NCBI RefSeq assembly: GCF_029242675.1 | Contig: NZ_JAQWTM010000035.1 | Location: 1-38,188 of the forward strand | DNA length: 38,188 nt | Reading direction: 5' to 3' | Source: Flavobacterium sp. | GTDB lineage: Bacteria > Bacteroidota > Bacteroidia > Flavobacteriales > Flavobacteriaceae | Shown: in pieces, positions 19,322 to 28,163 of the stretch | Layout of the letters: the number at the start of each line of letters is the position of its first letter | Numbering within the stretch: position 1 is the stretch's first letter | The notes under the pieces: model-generated | What the model was told of the DNA's origin: nothing | What the model saw: the letters and a program-made list of their open reading frames with translations, nothing else | Databases searched by the model: none | Program-made: the position numbers and the translations under genes

Positions 19322-22298
19322 AACAAGAGCGAGAGCATTAGATTTATTAGGTCGTCAACAAATTGCTGGAATTCCAACAGCTATCAATGAACTTATTAAA
19401 AATGCTCATGATGCTTATGCAGATAAATTTGATATTGATTTCTTGAGAAAAGATAATTTACTTATCTTAAGGGATGATGGTTTAGGAATGACTAAAGAAG
19501 AGTTTGAAACAAGATGGTTAACTATTGGCACAGAAAGTAAATTTGTAAATAGAAAAACTCTATTACCTCCAAAAGATTCATCTAAACCATTAAGACCTGT
19601 AATGGGGGAAAAAGGAATAGGACGATTAGCTATAGCATCTATTGGTAAACAAGTTTTGATTATATCTAAAGCTAAACAAAGAGAAAAAGTATATAAAATT
19701 GTTGTAGCCTTCATCAATTGGGAATTATTTGAATTACCCGGAATTAACCTCGAAGACATTGTTATACCAATAAGTGAGTTTGATGAACTTCCTGATTTAA
19801 TTCAATTTCACGATTTAAAACAAGATGTTCTAAATTCTCTAAAAGAACTTAAAGATAAAGATATAATATCATTAGACGATTATGAAAGAATAACTCTTTC
19901 GGTAATTAATTTCGATATTGATCCAAAAAAGATTAATAATAATCTAGTTGGAGATTTTAAATTTAATGAGGAGAGAGGTGGTACTTTTTTCTATATAAAT
20001 CCTGTTAGTGAAAATTTAATTTTTGACATTGAAGGTAATAAAGAAACTAAAGAAGCAACAAAGATTGAAAAAATGCTTATTGGCTTTCACAATACTATGA
20101 CTCCAAATCATCCTAAACCAGTAATTGATATTTCATTTAGAGATTATAGAGGAGATGATGGGGCATATAATAACATAATTGATAAAGAGCAATTTTTCAC
20201 ACCACAAGAATTTGAAATTGCTGACCATCACTTTGAAGGTACCTTTGATGAGTATGGTCAATTTAAAGGCAATATAAATATTTATGGAGAAAAAGAATAT
20301 GAAAATCATATTGTAAATTGGAATGGTAATAATTTTAAAGAAACTGATTGTGGACCATTTAAAATTAATTTTGTTTATATCCATGGTGACTTAAAAAGTT
20401 CAAAGATTGATCAACAAAACTGGGCAATATTAAGTAATAAAACAAACAAATTTGGAGCTCTATACATATATAAAGACAATATAAGGGTATTACCATATGG
20501 AGATATTGATTTTGATTTTCTCAGTATTGAAAAAAACAGAACCAAAAGAGCAAGTACTTATTTTTTCTCACATAGGAGAATGTTTGGTGTAATTGAAATA
20601 AATAGTAATAACAACTATAAACTTGTTGAAAAAGCTGGAAGAGAAGGTTTCATAGAAAACAAGGCATTTAGGCATTTTCAAGAAATACTCAAAAATTTTG
20701 TTTTACAATTAGCTTCTGATTTTTTTGATCCAAGTGGAAAAACAGTTCAGTCGGAATTTTATCAAAAAAAGAAAGAAGAAATATATACTTTGCATAATGC
20801 TTTAGAAAGAAGAGACAAGCTTGCTAAAAGTAAAAAAGAAAAATTTATTCAAAATTTAGATGCTTTTTTTAAAGATTTAACTTCAAGTCTATTCGAAAAG
20901 AATGTAAATAGAATTATAGATGAAACAAAGAAAAATCTAAATTCAATAATTTATATAAAGGATATTGATGAAGCTAGTCAAAAAATTATTGATTATGAAT
21001 TTGAAGCCCGACAAAAGATAAATGATTACAAAAAAAATATTACACTTTATGGACCTAAAGGATTCACAATATCTAAAGAAAATCGAATAGATTTCGAAAC
21101 CTATTTAAAAGAATTTAAAGTTTTAGAACAAAATATATTTAATAAAGCTAATAGTGAAATTGATAATTTAGTTGAAGAATATATTACCAAATTAGACATC
21201 GAAATAAGTAAAAGGAAGAGGCTGGAACAAGCAGTAGAATTTATTTCTTTTGAAGCTAAAAAAACGAACACTAAAAAACGAAAAGAAACAAACGAATTAG
21301 TTACTGATGTTTCAAAGAAAATAAAAGAATTAACTTCTGATTTGATGTTAGATTTAGATAATCAAATTAGGTCTGTAAAAGACAAATTCAAACATCTTAG
21401 CACAAATAATATTGAAGATTTTAATCTCGTCGCAGAGAGAAAATCTATGGAGGATGAGATTGAATTAATAAGTAACCGTAACACATTTGTTATGGATAGA
21501 ATAATAAGACAGTTTGAAAGCTTTTATATTGAAAAAGATAATGATGGTCAAATTATCACAAACGATCAAATATCAGATGCAATGTCTGAAGAACTGGAAG
21601 AATTAAGAGAAAGAGTTCAAGCTGATATTGAATTAAGCCAACTTGGTTTAGCTGTTGGTATTTTACACCATGAATTTAGCAGTACAGTTCGCTCAATCAG
21701 AGGAAGTATAAAAGATTTAAAAGCGTGGTCTGATGTTAATCAACAGCTTGATAGTGTTTATAAAAATATTAAGGTAAACTTTGAACACCTTGACGGTTAT
21801 CTAAATTTGTTTACTCCACTAAATAGAAGACTAAATAGGAGACGAGAAGATATTTCTCTAATGGAAATAAAATTATTTCTTATTGATTTATTTAAATCTA
21901 GATTAGAGAGGCATAACATAGATTTTAAACACACAAAAGGCTTTTCTTCTCAAAAAATAAATGGATTTCGCTCAACATTCTATCCTGTTTTTGTTAATCT
22001 GATTGACAATGCAATATACTGGTTAAATAAAAGTAATGTAGAAAGTAAAATAATTAGAATGCACGCTGATGATACTGGCGTTTATATTAGTAATAATGGT
22101 ATTGAAATTCCAATTCAAGATAAAGACAGAATCTTTGATTTAGGTTTTTCGAGAAAACAAAATGGTAGAGGTATGGGATTAAGTATTAGTAAAGAAGTTT
22201 TAAATGCGGAAAATTATAACATATCTGTGGTCACTCCTCGAGAGGGAAGCACTGTTACCTTTAGAATTGTACAAAATAAATCAAACGACAATGATTAA
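19308..22298 (+). CDS. Dual-GHKL ATPase: N-terminal MORC/Hsp90-like ATPase, coiled-coil middle, C-terminal histidine-kinase-like H-box and HATPase
   Basis: N-terminal N-box ELIKNAHDAYAD, G1 RDDGLGM, G2 GEKGIGRLAIAS. C-terminal H-box-like GILHHEFSSTVRSIRG, N-box NLIDNAIYWL, G1-like ISNNGIEI, GRGMGLSISKEVL. Confidence 0.92.
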   Translation: MAQFKTRARALDLLGRQQIAGIPTAINELIKNAHDAYADKFDIDFLRKDNLLILRDDGLGMTKEEFETRWLTIGTESKFVNRKTLLPPKDSSKPLRPVMGEKGIGRLAIASIGKQVLIISKAKQREKVYKIVVAFINWELFELPGINLEDIVIPISEFDELPDLIQFHDLKQDVLNSLKELKDKDIISLDDYERITLSVINFDIDPKKINNNLVGDFKFNEERGGTFFYINPVSENLIFDIEGNKETKEATKIEKMLIGFHNTMTPNHPKPVIDISFRDYRGDDGAYNNIIDKEQFFTPQEFEIADHHFEGTFDEYGQFKGNINIYGEKEYENHIVNWNGNNFKETDCGPFKINFVYIHGDLKSSKIDQQNWAILSNKTNKFGALYIYKDNIRVLPYGDIDFDFLSIEKNRTKRASTYFFSHRRMFGVIEINSNNNYKLVEKAGREGFIENKAFRHFQEILKNFVLQLASDFFDPSGKTVQSEFYQKKKEEIYTLHNALERRDKLAKSKKEKFIQNLDAFFKDLTSSLFEKNVNRIIDETKKNLNSIIYIKDIDEASQKIIDYEFEARQKINDYKKNITLYGPKGFTISKENRIDFETYLKEFKVLEQNIFNKANSEIDNLVEEYITKLDIEISKRKRLEQAVEFISFEAKKTNTKKRKETNELVTDVSKKIKELTSDLMLDLDNQIRSVKDKFKHLSTNNIEDFNLVAERKSMEDEIELISNRNTFVMDRIIRQFESFYIEKDNDGQIITNDQISDAMSEELEELRERVQADIELSQLGLAVGILHHEFSSTVRSIRGSIKDLKAWSDVNQQLDSVYKNIKVNFEHLDGYLNLFTPLNRRLNRRREDISLMEIKLFLIDLFKSRLERHNIDFKHTKGFSSQKINGFRSTFYPVFVNLIDNAIYWLNKSNVESKIIRMHADDTGVYISNNGIEIPIQDKDRIFDLGFSRKQNGRGMGLSISKEVLNAENYNISVVTPREGSTVTFRIVQNKSNDND

Positions 22299-23940
22299 TC
22301 CATTTTTCGAAAAATCAAAAGAGATAGCAAACTCTTTTTTACAAAGTATCGTCTTTATTGATGATAAAGCTTATGCAGGAGTAACTCTAGAAGATCCTAA
22401 TCATGATTTTAATGCGCAAAAAGTTTCACTGGCTTTTGCCAAGGAAAAAAAAATATGTGGGGTTTATCAACCAAAAACAAAGCAAGATATTGAAGATTTT
22501 AAATGTATTACAAAAAAGGCAGATGTAATCATTTTAGATTGGAAGATAATCCTTTTAGAAGCTGATATTGAAGACCCAAATGCTGACGACGATGATGATC
22601 CTAGAGGCATTTACACTTTAGATATTATAAAAAACATTTTTTTAGATATTTCTAAAAGTAAAGAAAGTTTAAAACTAATAATAGTTTATACAGGGGAAAC
22701 AGATTTAAATGAAATTACAACACAAATATTTACTGAACTAAATGAAATTAAACCAGGGTTGAAAAAAGAATCATGCAAAGTGTCTTCCAACAATACTAAA
22801 ATATTAATTAGGGCAAAATCGTCTGTTGAGGATGACGAAGTTGACAATAAATTCAACCACATTGTTGGATTAAATGATAAAATTGTCAAATATAAAGATT
22901 TACCGAATTTTATCTTAGATGAATTCACAATGATGACGAGTGGTTTACTTTCTAATTTTGCTTTACTTTCATTAGCAACTTTACGACAGAATTCATCTAA
23001 AATACTAGGTTTATTTTCTAAAAATCTTGATAGTGCATATTTAAGCCATAAAGCACTGTTGCCTAGTCAAGAAGATGCTGAAGATTTGTTAATCGAATTA
23101 TTTGGAGATAGTATTTCAGATTTACTATTCTACAATAAAACAAATGATGTGATAAGAGATATAATTCCTGATTGGGTTGAAGTCAATATAAATGAAGAAG
23201 TACACGAACTGTTGAATAAGATAGGAAAGGGATATGTTCCAATTGAAAATTTCAAACGTTCGCAAAGCTTAATAAATGAACTTCTTCAATCACCAATAAA
23301 AGATATATCAAAGCGATACGCAGAAACTTTTAATAAGGAGGCTGGTGTTTCAAAGTCTAAAATGAAGGATAGTTATGAACATATTTCTTTAAGTAATACA
23401 GTTTTGTTTCTGAACAAAGAAGAACAAATAAATAGAGAAGAAATTGATAAGAAATTTTCAAAATTGGCTCATCATAAAAGTCTATTTATACCAAATGATA
23501 TAATTCCTAAATTAACTCTCGGCACTGTGATAAAAAGCACAACTATTAATGATAAATATTATATATGTATTCAACAGAAATGCGATAGTGTAAGAATACC
23601 TTATGGCAGTGAAAGGAAGTTTCTATTTATTCCATTAGTTTTGTCAGAAGCAAAGTTTGATATTTTAACCCCTGAAGGTTTAAAATTAAAGAAAGTAAAA
23701 GATTCTTTTTCTATAAGAACTATTAAATTTGTTTGTCAAAATGATCAAGGTGTTATTAAAGCAGAACTGAACGAAGATGTTGGTACATTTATATTTAAAC
23801 AAAAATACGAAGATGAATACTTCGAATGGGTTCTTGATTTAAAAGATTTACATTCTCAAAGGATAATTACTGAATATACGTCCCAATTATCTAGAGTAGG
23901 GCTAGATGAATCTGAATGGCATAGAAGGTTTCTAAGTTAA
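22291..23940 (+). CDS. Receiver (response-regulator)-like domain protein with uncharacterised C-terminal region
   Basis: N-terminal receiver-like order: SIVFIDDKA (acidic pair), ADVIILDWKI (candidate phospho-Asp, about D83), LKLIIVYTGE (Thr), TKILIRAKSS (candidate Lys). Start at ATG 22291 overlaps the upstream stop (ATGATTAA). Confidence 0.75.
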   Translation: MINPFFEKSKEIANSFLQSIVFIDDKAYAGVTLEDPNHDFNAQKVSLAFAKEKKICGVYQPKTKQDIEDFKCITKKADVIILDWKIILLEADIEDPNADDDDDPRGIYTLDIIKNIFLDISKSKESLKLIIVYTGETDLNEITTQIFTELNEIKPGLKKESCKVSSNNTKILIRAKSSVEDDEVDNKFNHIVGLNDKIVKYKDLPNFILDEFTMMTSGLLSNFALLSLATLRQNSSKILGLFSKNLDSAYLSHKALLPSQEDAEDLLIELFGDSISDLLFYNKTNDVIRDIIPDWVEVNINEEVHELLNKIGKGYVPIENFKRSQSLINELLQSPIKDISKRYAETFNKEAGVSKSKMKDSYEHISLSNTVLFLNKEEQINREEIDKKFSKLAHHKSLFIPNDIIPKLTLGTVIKSTTINDKYYICIQQKCDSVRIPYGSERKFLFIPLVLSEAKFDILTPEGLKLKKVKDSFSIRTIKFVCQNDQGVIKAELNEDVGTFIFKQKYEDEYFEWVLDLKDLHSQRIITEYTSQLSRVGLDESEWHRRFLS

Positions 23941-23948
23941 TAATCATA

Positions 23949-24725
23949 ATGGCAACCCGTAACCTCTGGACAAAAGAAGAACTAATCCTTGCCTTTAATT
24001 TGTACTTAAAAATTCCTTTTGGAAAGATGCATAGTACAAATAAAGACATCATTCATCTTGCTAATTTAATTGGTAGGAGCTCTAGTTCAATTGCTTTGCG
24101 CCTCGTGAATTTTGCAAGTGTAGATCCTGCGCTACAAGCAAGAGGAATTAAAGGAATGAGTGGCGGGACAAAAATAGTACAACCCATTTGGGACGAGTAT
24201 TTTCATAACCAAGAAGAATTAATCTTTCAAAGTGAAATTTTATTGGCTCAAAAAGAGAATATCACTATTGAAGATAAATATGTAGACCTATATCCTGAAT
24301 TAAAGGATATCAAAGGAGAAACAAAAATAAGAGAAGTTAAAACAAGAGTCAATCAGTCTGTTTTTAGACAAATGATTTTGGCAAATTATAGTACAAAATG
24401 TGCTATTACAGGAATTGATATTCCTGAACTTTTGTTGGCGAGTCATATTGTTCCTTGGTCAATGAACGAAAATGAAAGACTTAATCCTGAAAATGGAATC
24501 TGCCTTTCGGCTTTATACGACAAAGCATTTGACAAAGGAATAATTGGTGTAGATCAAAATTATAAAGTTGTTCTTTCAACCTCTCTAAAAAAGAAAAAGA
24601 ATACTGAGTTCTATCAAAACCACTTTGCGCCTATCGCTAATTTAAAAATTACTAGTCCAATCAAATATTTACCTCGAAAAGAGTTTTTAGAATTCCACAT
24701 GGATACAATATTTGATAGACACTAG
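23949..24725 (+). CDS. HNH endonuclease (HNH_2-like), predicted restriction nuclease
   Basis: NYSTKCAITGIDIPELLLASHIVPWSMNENERLNPENGICLSALYDKAFDKGIIGVD matches the HNH layout of R-M-associated nucleases. N-terminal helical region WTKEELILAFNLYLKIPFGK. Confidence 0.92.
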   Translation: MATRNLWTKEELILAFNLYLKIPFGKMHSTNKDIIHLANLIGRSSSSIALRLVNFASVDPALQARGIKGMSGGTKIVQPIWDEYFHNQEELIFQSEILLAQKENITIEDKYVDLYPELKDIKGETKIREVKTRVNQSVFRQMILANYSTKCAITGIDIPELLLASHIVPWSMNENERLNPENGICLSALYDKAFDKGIIGVDQNYKVVLSTSLKKKKNTEFYQNHFAPIANLKITSPIKYLPRKEFLEFHMDTIFDRH

Positions 24726-24731
24726 AACAAC

Positions 24732-26777
24732 CTAAACCACTCCCCCATCATAAGGCAAAGTAAAGCTAAAGACGCTTCCCTTATTGAGCTCACTGCTAAC
24801 GGTGATGGTACCGCCTAGTTTTTGCACAAAATCCTTGCAAAGTACTAAGCCTAGGCCTGTGCCCTCTTCGTTGCTGGTGCCAAGTCTTGATTTCTTGTAG
24901 TCAACGATAAAAAGGTTGTGCATTTCCTCAGTTGTCATTCCAATTCCTTGGTCACTAACACTGATTTTAATAAATTTCTTTTCTACAGCGGCACTTATGG
25001 TTATCGCGCCTTTGGTGTACGAGAACTTAATGGCATTCGAAATTAAATTTCGCAGTACCGTCGCGACTTTGTTTTTATCGGTTACAACATTTAGGTCGGC
25101 ATCAATCGTATTGTGTATGCTGATCTCTTTTTGCGAAGCTTGAATCTCTAGTAGTTTCAGCTCCTCATTGATTAAGGTCTTGATGGATAATTTTTTGTTT
25201 TCAACCGGTTTCTCTTGGTCCAAAGCCCAAATAAGCACATCATTCAAGATTTCAGAGGCCTTAGTCGCCGATTCTTTGATAAGGTTTAAAAAGAGTACTT
25301 TCTCTTCCTCATCAGCTCCTCCTTGATCTTGTAACATCAAATCAGATAAGGCTTCAATCGAACTCAACGGATTCTTTAAATCATGAGCAATGATCTTGAA
25401 TAGTTTGTTTTTAGTGTTATTGATGTCGTTTAGGCGGTCATTTTGCACCTGAACATTGTCTTTCAAATTACTAATTTGCTGCGTTTGAAATTGGAGCTCG
25501 GCATTGATTTTGTTTTTGGCTTTTTTCTGCAAGAACAAGATTACCACTACAGCTACAAGCACCAGTGTCAAAAAAATAAAAAAATAGGTTTGGTTGTTTT
25601 TAGACTGTAATTTCAAGTCCGCATTTTCGTTTTCAATCTTCAACTTCTGTAGCTCATATTGCGACCGGTCTAACTCATTCAAACTTTGGTATAGCTGTAC
25701 TTTTTTCTGGTCTTTGTATTTTAAGGCGCGGTCTCGTGCAGCGATATATTCATTCTTATATTCTAACGCTTTCTTAATATCTGATCTGCTTTCGTATATA
25801 GACGAAAGTGCTAAAATATTAGCGGCCTGAATCTCAACATCCCCTTTTTTAGTAGCAAAGTCTAAACTCAGATTCGAATAATAAATGGCGTCATCATACA
25901 ACTTCTGCTTTAACTTTACTTCTGCAATATTTAGGTAAAGCATCGCATGCAATGGTTTTGCATCCATTTTTTCAGAAATAGCTAACCCCTTTTGAAAATA
26001 GGCAATCGCTCTGTCAAACTCTTCTAAATGTATATAGCTATCCCCTAAGTTATTATAATTTACGGCAAGGGTATAATTGTCATTTTGTAATTTTAAAACA
26101 GCAATGGATTTATTGTATAGGACAACGCTCTCCTCTGTTTTTTCTGTTGCGTTTGCAATGTTAATGTAACAGGTCGCAATTCCTTTGTAATAATTATTTT
26201 TTTTAAATAATGCTAATGATTTATTTAAATAGTTCAAAGCCACTTTGTGATTCGTATTGCTATAAATAGTTCCAATACCATTGTAGCAGTAAGCCACTCC
26301 AATTTCGTTTTGGTTCTTCTTGTATAAATTCAAAGCCTTGAGATAATACTTAAAAGAAATATCTTCGGAATACACAAAAAAATAGGATTGCCCTAAGAAA
26401 AAATACAACTTGCTTAAAAGCTTGGATTCTTTTGTGTTTTCAAAATAAGGAAGCGCTTTATTAAAACTTTTAATCGATTCAAAATAATTGAAATTTTCTC
26501 TGTAGTAAAGTCCTTTTTCTAAAAACACTTTGGCAATTTGTTCTTGCGAACGCAGGTTATACGCTAGATCAAGCGCTTTCTGATAATAAAATTTCGCCTC
26601 TTTTTCTTCACTAAACGGAAGTTGAATTGCTTTTTTAATGTAGGCATCTATTTTTAAAGTGTCTTTAATAAACGCTTTGGTAATTTTAATTTGATCATAA
26701 GGTAAAGCCTTTATCTGCTGACTAAAAGTTACATAAGGAAAAATAAGAAGTAAGAGAATACTGAGTATTTTTTTCAT
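24732..26777 (-). CDS. TPR-repeat membrane sensor histidine kinase
   Basis: Signal peptide, multiple TPRs, TM (YFFIFLTLVLVAVVVILFL), H-box KIIAHDLKNPLSSIEALS, NLISNAIKFS, DQGIGM, GTGLGLVLCKDF. Confidence 0.93.
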   Translation of the reverse strand: MKKILSILLLLIFPYVTFSQQIKALPYDQIKITKAFIKDTLKIDAYIKKAIQLPFSEEKEAKFYYQKALDLAYNLRSQEQIAKVFLEKGLYYRENFNYFESIKSFNKALPYFENTKESKLLSKLYFFLGQSYFFVYSEDISFKYYLKALNLYKKNQNEIGVAYCYNGIGTIYSNTNHKVALNYLNKSLALFKKNNYYKGIATCYINIANATEKTEESVVLYNKSIAVLKLQNDNYTLAVNYNNLGDSYIHLEEFDRAIAYFQKGLAISEKMDAKPLHAMLYLNIAEVKLKQKLYDDAIYYSNLSLDFATKKGDVEIQAANILALSSIYESRSDIKKALEYKNEYIAARDRALKYKDQKKVQLYQSLNELDRSQYELQKLKIENENADLKLQSKNNQTYFFIFLTLVLVAVVVILFLQKKAKNKINAELQFQTQQISNLKDNVQVQNDRLNDINNTKNKLFKIIAHDLKNPLSSIEALSDLMLQDQGGADEEEKVLFLNLIKESATKASEILNDVLIWALDQEKPVENKKLSIKTLINEELKLLEIQASQKEISIHNTIDADLNVVTDKNKVATVLRNLISNAIKFSYTKGAITISAAVEKKFIKISVSDQGIGMTTEEMHNLFIVDYKKSRLGTSNEEGTGLGLVLCKDFVQKLGGTITVSSELNKGSVFSFTLPYDGGVV

Positions 26778-27046
26778 TAAATCGTATTAATATCTTGAAA
26801 ATCAGAGTGCGAATATAAAACTAATAATCATAAATTTAAAATGAATTGGCTAGAGATTTTAAAAATAATTGTAAGAATTTAAATAAGCTTCTCAAACGCC
26901 ACAAAAGGGCAACAACAGCAATTAGATTATAATTAGACTGCATCATTATTTTTAAATCCTCACTCTTCGCAATAAAAGGCCTGTACGGCTTTCTACCCTA
27001 ATTTGATCCTTTTTACTATCTTTAAACCTCGTTAAAAATTAAAAAC

Positions 27047-28162
27047 ATGAAAAATATAATTCTTAGCTTCTTTACCTGCTGCGTCCTTGGTTGTACTGCT
27101 CAAGTAAAACTAAATGATATTCCGCTTACTACGGCGCCTTTAAATTATACACTGGAAACGGTAGTCGATGGGATTCCGATTCCGTGGGGAATGGCTTTTT
27201 TACCCGATGGCTCTTTTTTAGTAACTGAAAAAAGCGGTGTTTTGTACCATGTAACTAATGGCAAAAAAACCGAGGTTAAAAATGTACCGGAAGTCTACAA
27301 TCGTGGACAAGGTGGTTTATTGGATATTGTTTTACATCCTGATTACTCTAAAAACGGATGGATTTACATTAGCTACGCTTCTACCGAAGGAGAAGGCACG
27401 GGTGGAAACACCAAAATTATTCGCGCGAAACTAGAGAATGAAAGTTTAACATCAATCGAGTCTATTTACAAATGTGGTCCTAACACCACCAAAGGGCAAC
27501 ATTTTGGATCCCGAATTGTTTTTGACAATGCCGGTTATTTATTTTTCTCAGCAGGAGAGCGTGGTGCTCACTTTGTGAACCCGCAGGACCTTACCCGCGA
27601 CAACGGAAAAATTTACCGCCTCAACGCTGATGGCAGCATCCCAAAAGACAATCCCTTTGTAGGTATGGCTAATGCCAAAGAAGCAATTTACACCTATGGA
27701 AATCGAAATCCACAAGGAATGACGAAGCATCCTATAACAGGAGCGATCTGGGAACACGAACACGGACCGCAAGGGGGTGACGAAATCAATATTGTTAAAA
27801 AAGGAGCCAATTACGGCTGGCCTGTGGTTACTTACGGCATCGATTACGACAATACCATCATTAGTAGTATCCAACAAAAAGAGGGAATTCAAGATCCTGA
27901 ATACTACTGGGCGCCTTCTATCGCTCCAAGCGGAATGGCTTTTATAAGCAGTGACATTTACCCTAACTGGAAAGGGAATTTACTCGTAGGTTCTTTAAAA
28001 TTTCAATATGTAGAAATGCTGACTTTTACCGGTGATAAAATTACTGGACGCCAAAAAATCGCTACTGATGTAGGACGCTTGCGTAACATTATGCAAGGAC
28101 CGGACGGCTACATATATTTGGGTGTGGAAGGAAAAGGAATTCTAAAAATAATACCAAACTAA
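27047..28162 (+). CDS. PQQ-dependent sugar dehydrogenase (soluble aldose dehydrogenase-like), lipoprotein
   Basis: IPWGMAFLPDGSFLVTEKSGVLY, GGLLDIVLHPDYSKNGWIYISYA, YGNRNPQGMTKHPITGAIWEHEHGPQGGDEINIV, YWAPSIAPSGMAFI. Confidence 0.93.
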   Translation: MKNIILSFFTCCVLGCTAQVKLNDIPLTTAPLNYTLETVVDGIPIPWGMAFLPDGSFLVTEKSGVLYHVTNGKKTEVKNVPEVYNRGQGGLLDIVLHPDYSKNGWIYISYASTEGEGTGGNTKIIRAKLENESLTSIESIYKCGPNTTKGQHFGSRIVFDNAGYLFFSAGERGAHFVNPQDLTRDNGKIYRLNADGSIPKDNPFVGMANAKEAIYTYGNRNPQGMTKHPITGAIWEHEHGPQGGDEINIVKKGANYGWPVVTYGIDYDNTIISSIQQKEGIQDPEYYWAPSIAPSGMAFISSDIYPNWKGNLLVGSLKFQYVEMLTFTGDKITGRQKIATDVGRLRNIMQGPDGYIYLGVEGKGILKIIPN

Positions 28163-28163
28163 A

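Noticed and set aside
22204-22290. Upstream start for the receiver-like gene
   Set aside because: It would overlap the end of the HATPase gene by ~95 nt, and the added peptide (MRKIITYLWSLLEREALLPLELYKINQTT) looks out of frame with real coding. ATG 22291 fits ATGA-type coupling.
23949-24200. N-terminal HNH region as a separate DNA-binding gene
   Set aside because: Continuous with the HNH domain in one ORF with no internal start supported by spacing.
18248-24725. Operon as the known Detocs system
   Set aside because: Detocs uses a TPR sensor kinase, a dual-receiver protein and a phosphorylase effector. Here there is a C5-MTase, a dual-GHKL protein and an HNH nuclease instead.
14267-24725. 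Integrative element at tRNA-Asn carrying the defense operon
   Set aside because: The duplicated tRNA end is only ~95 bp from the tRNA, no matching att copy is seen near 24.7 kb, there is no integrase, and ordinary genes (amidase, DUF2452-like, 6S-like) lie between.
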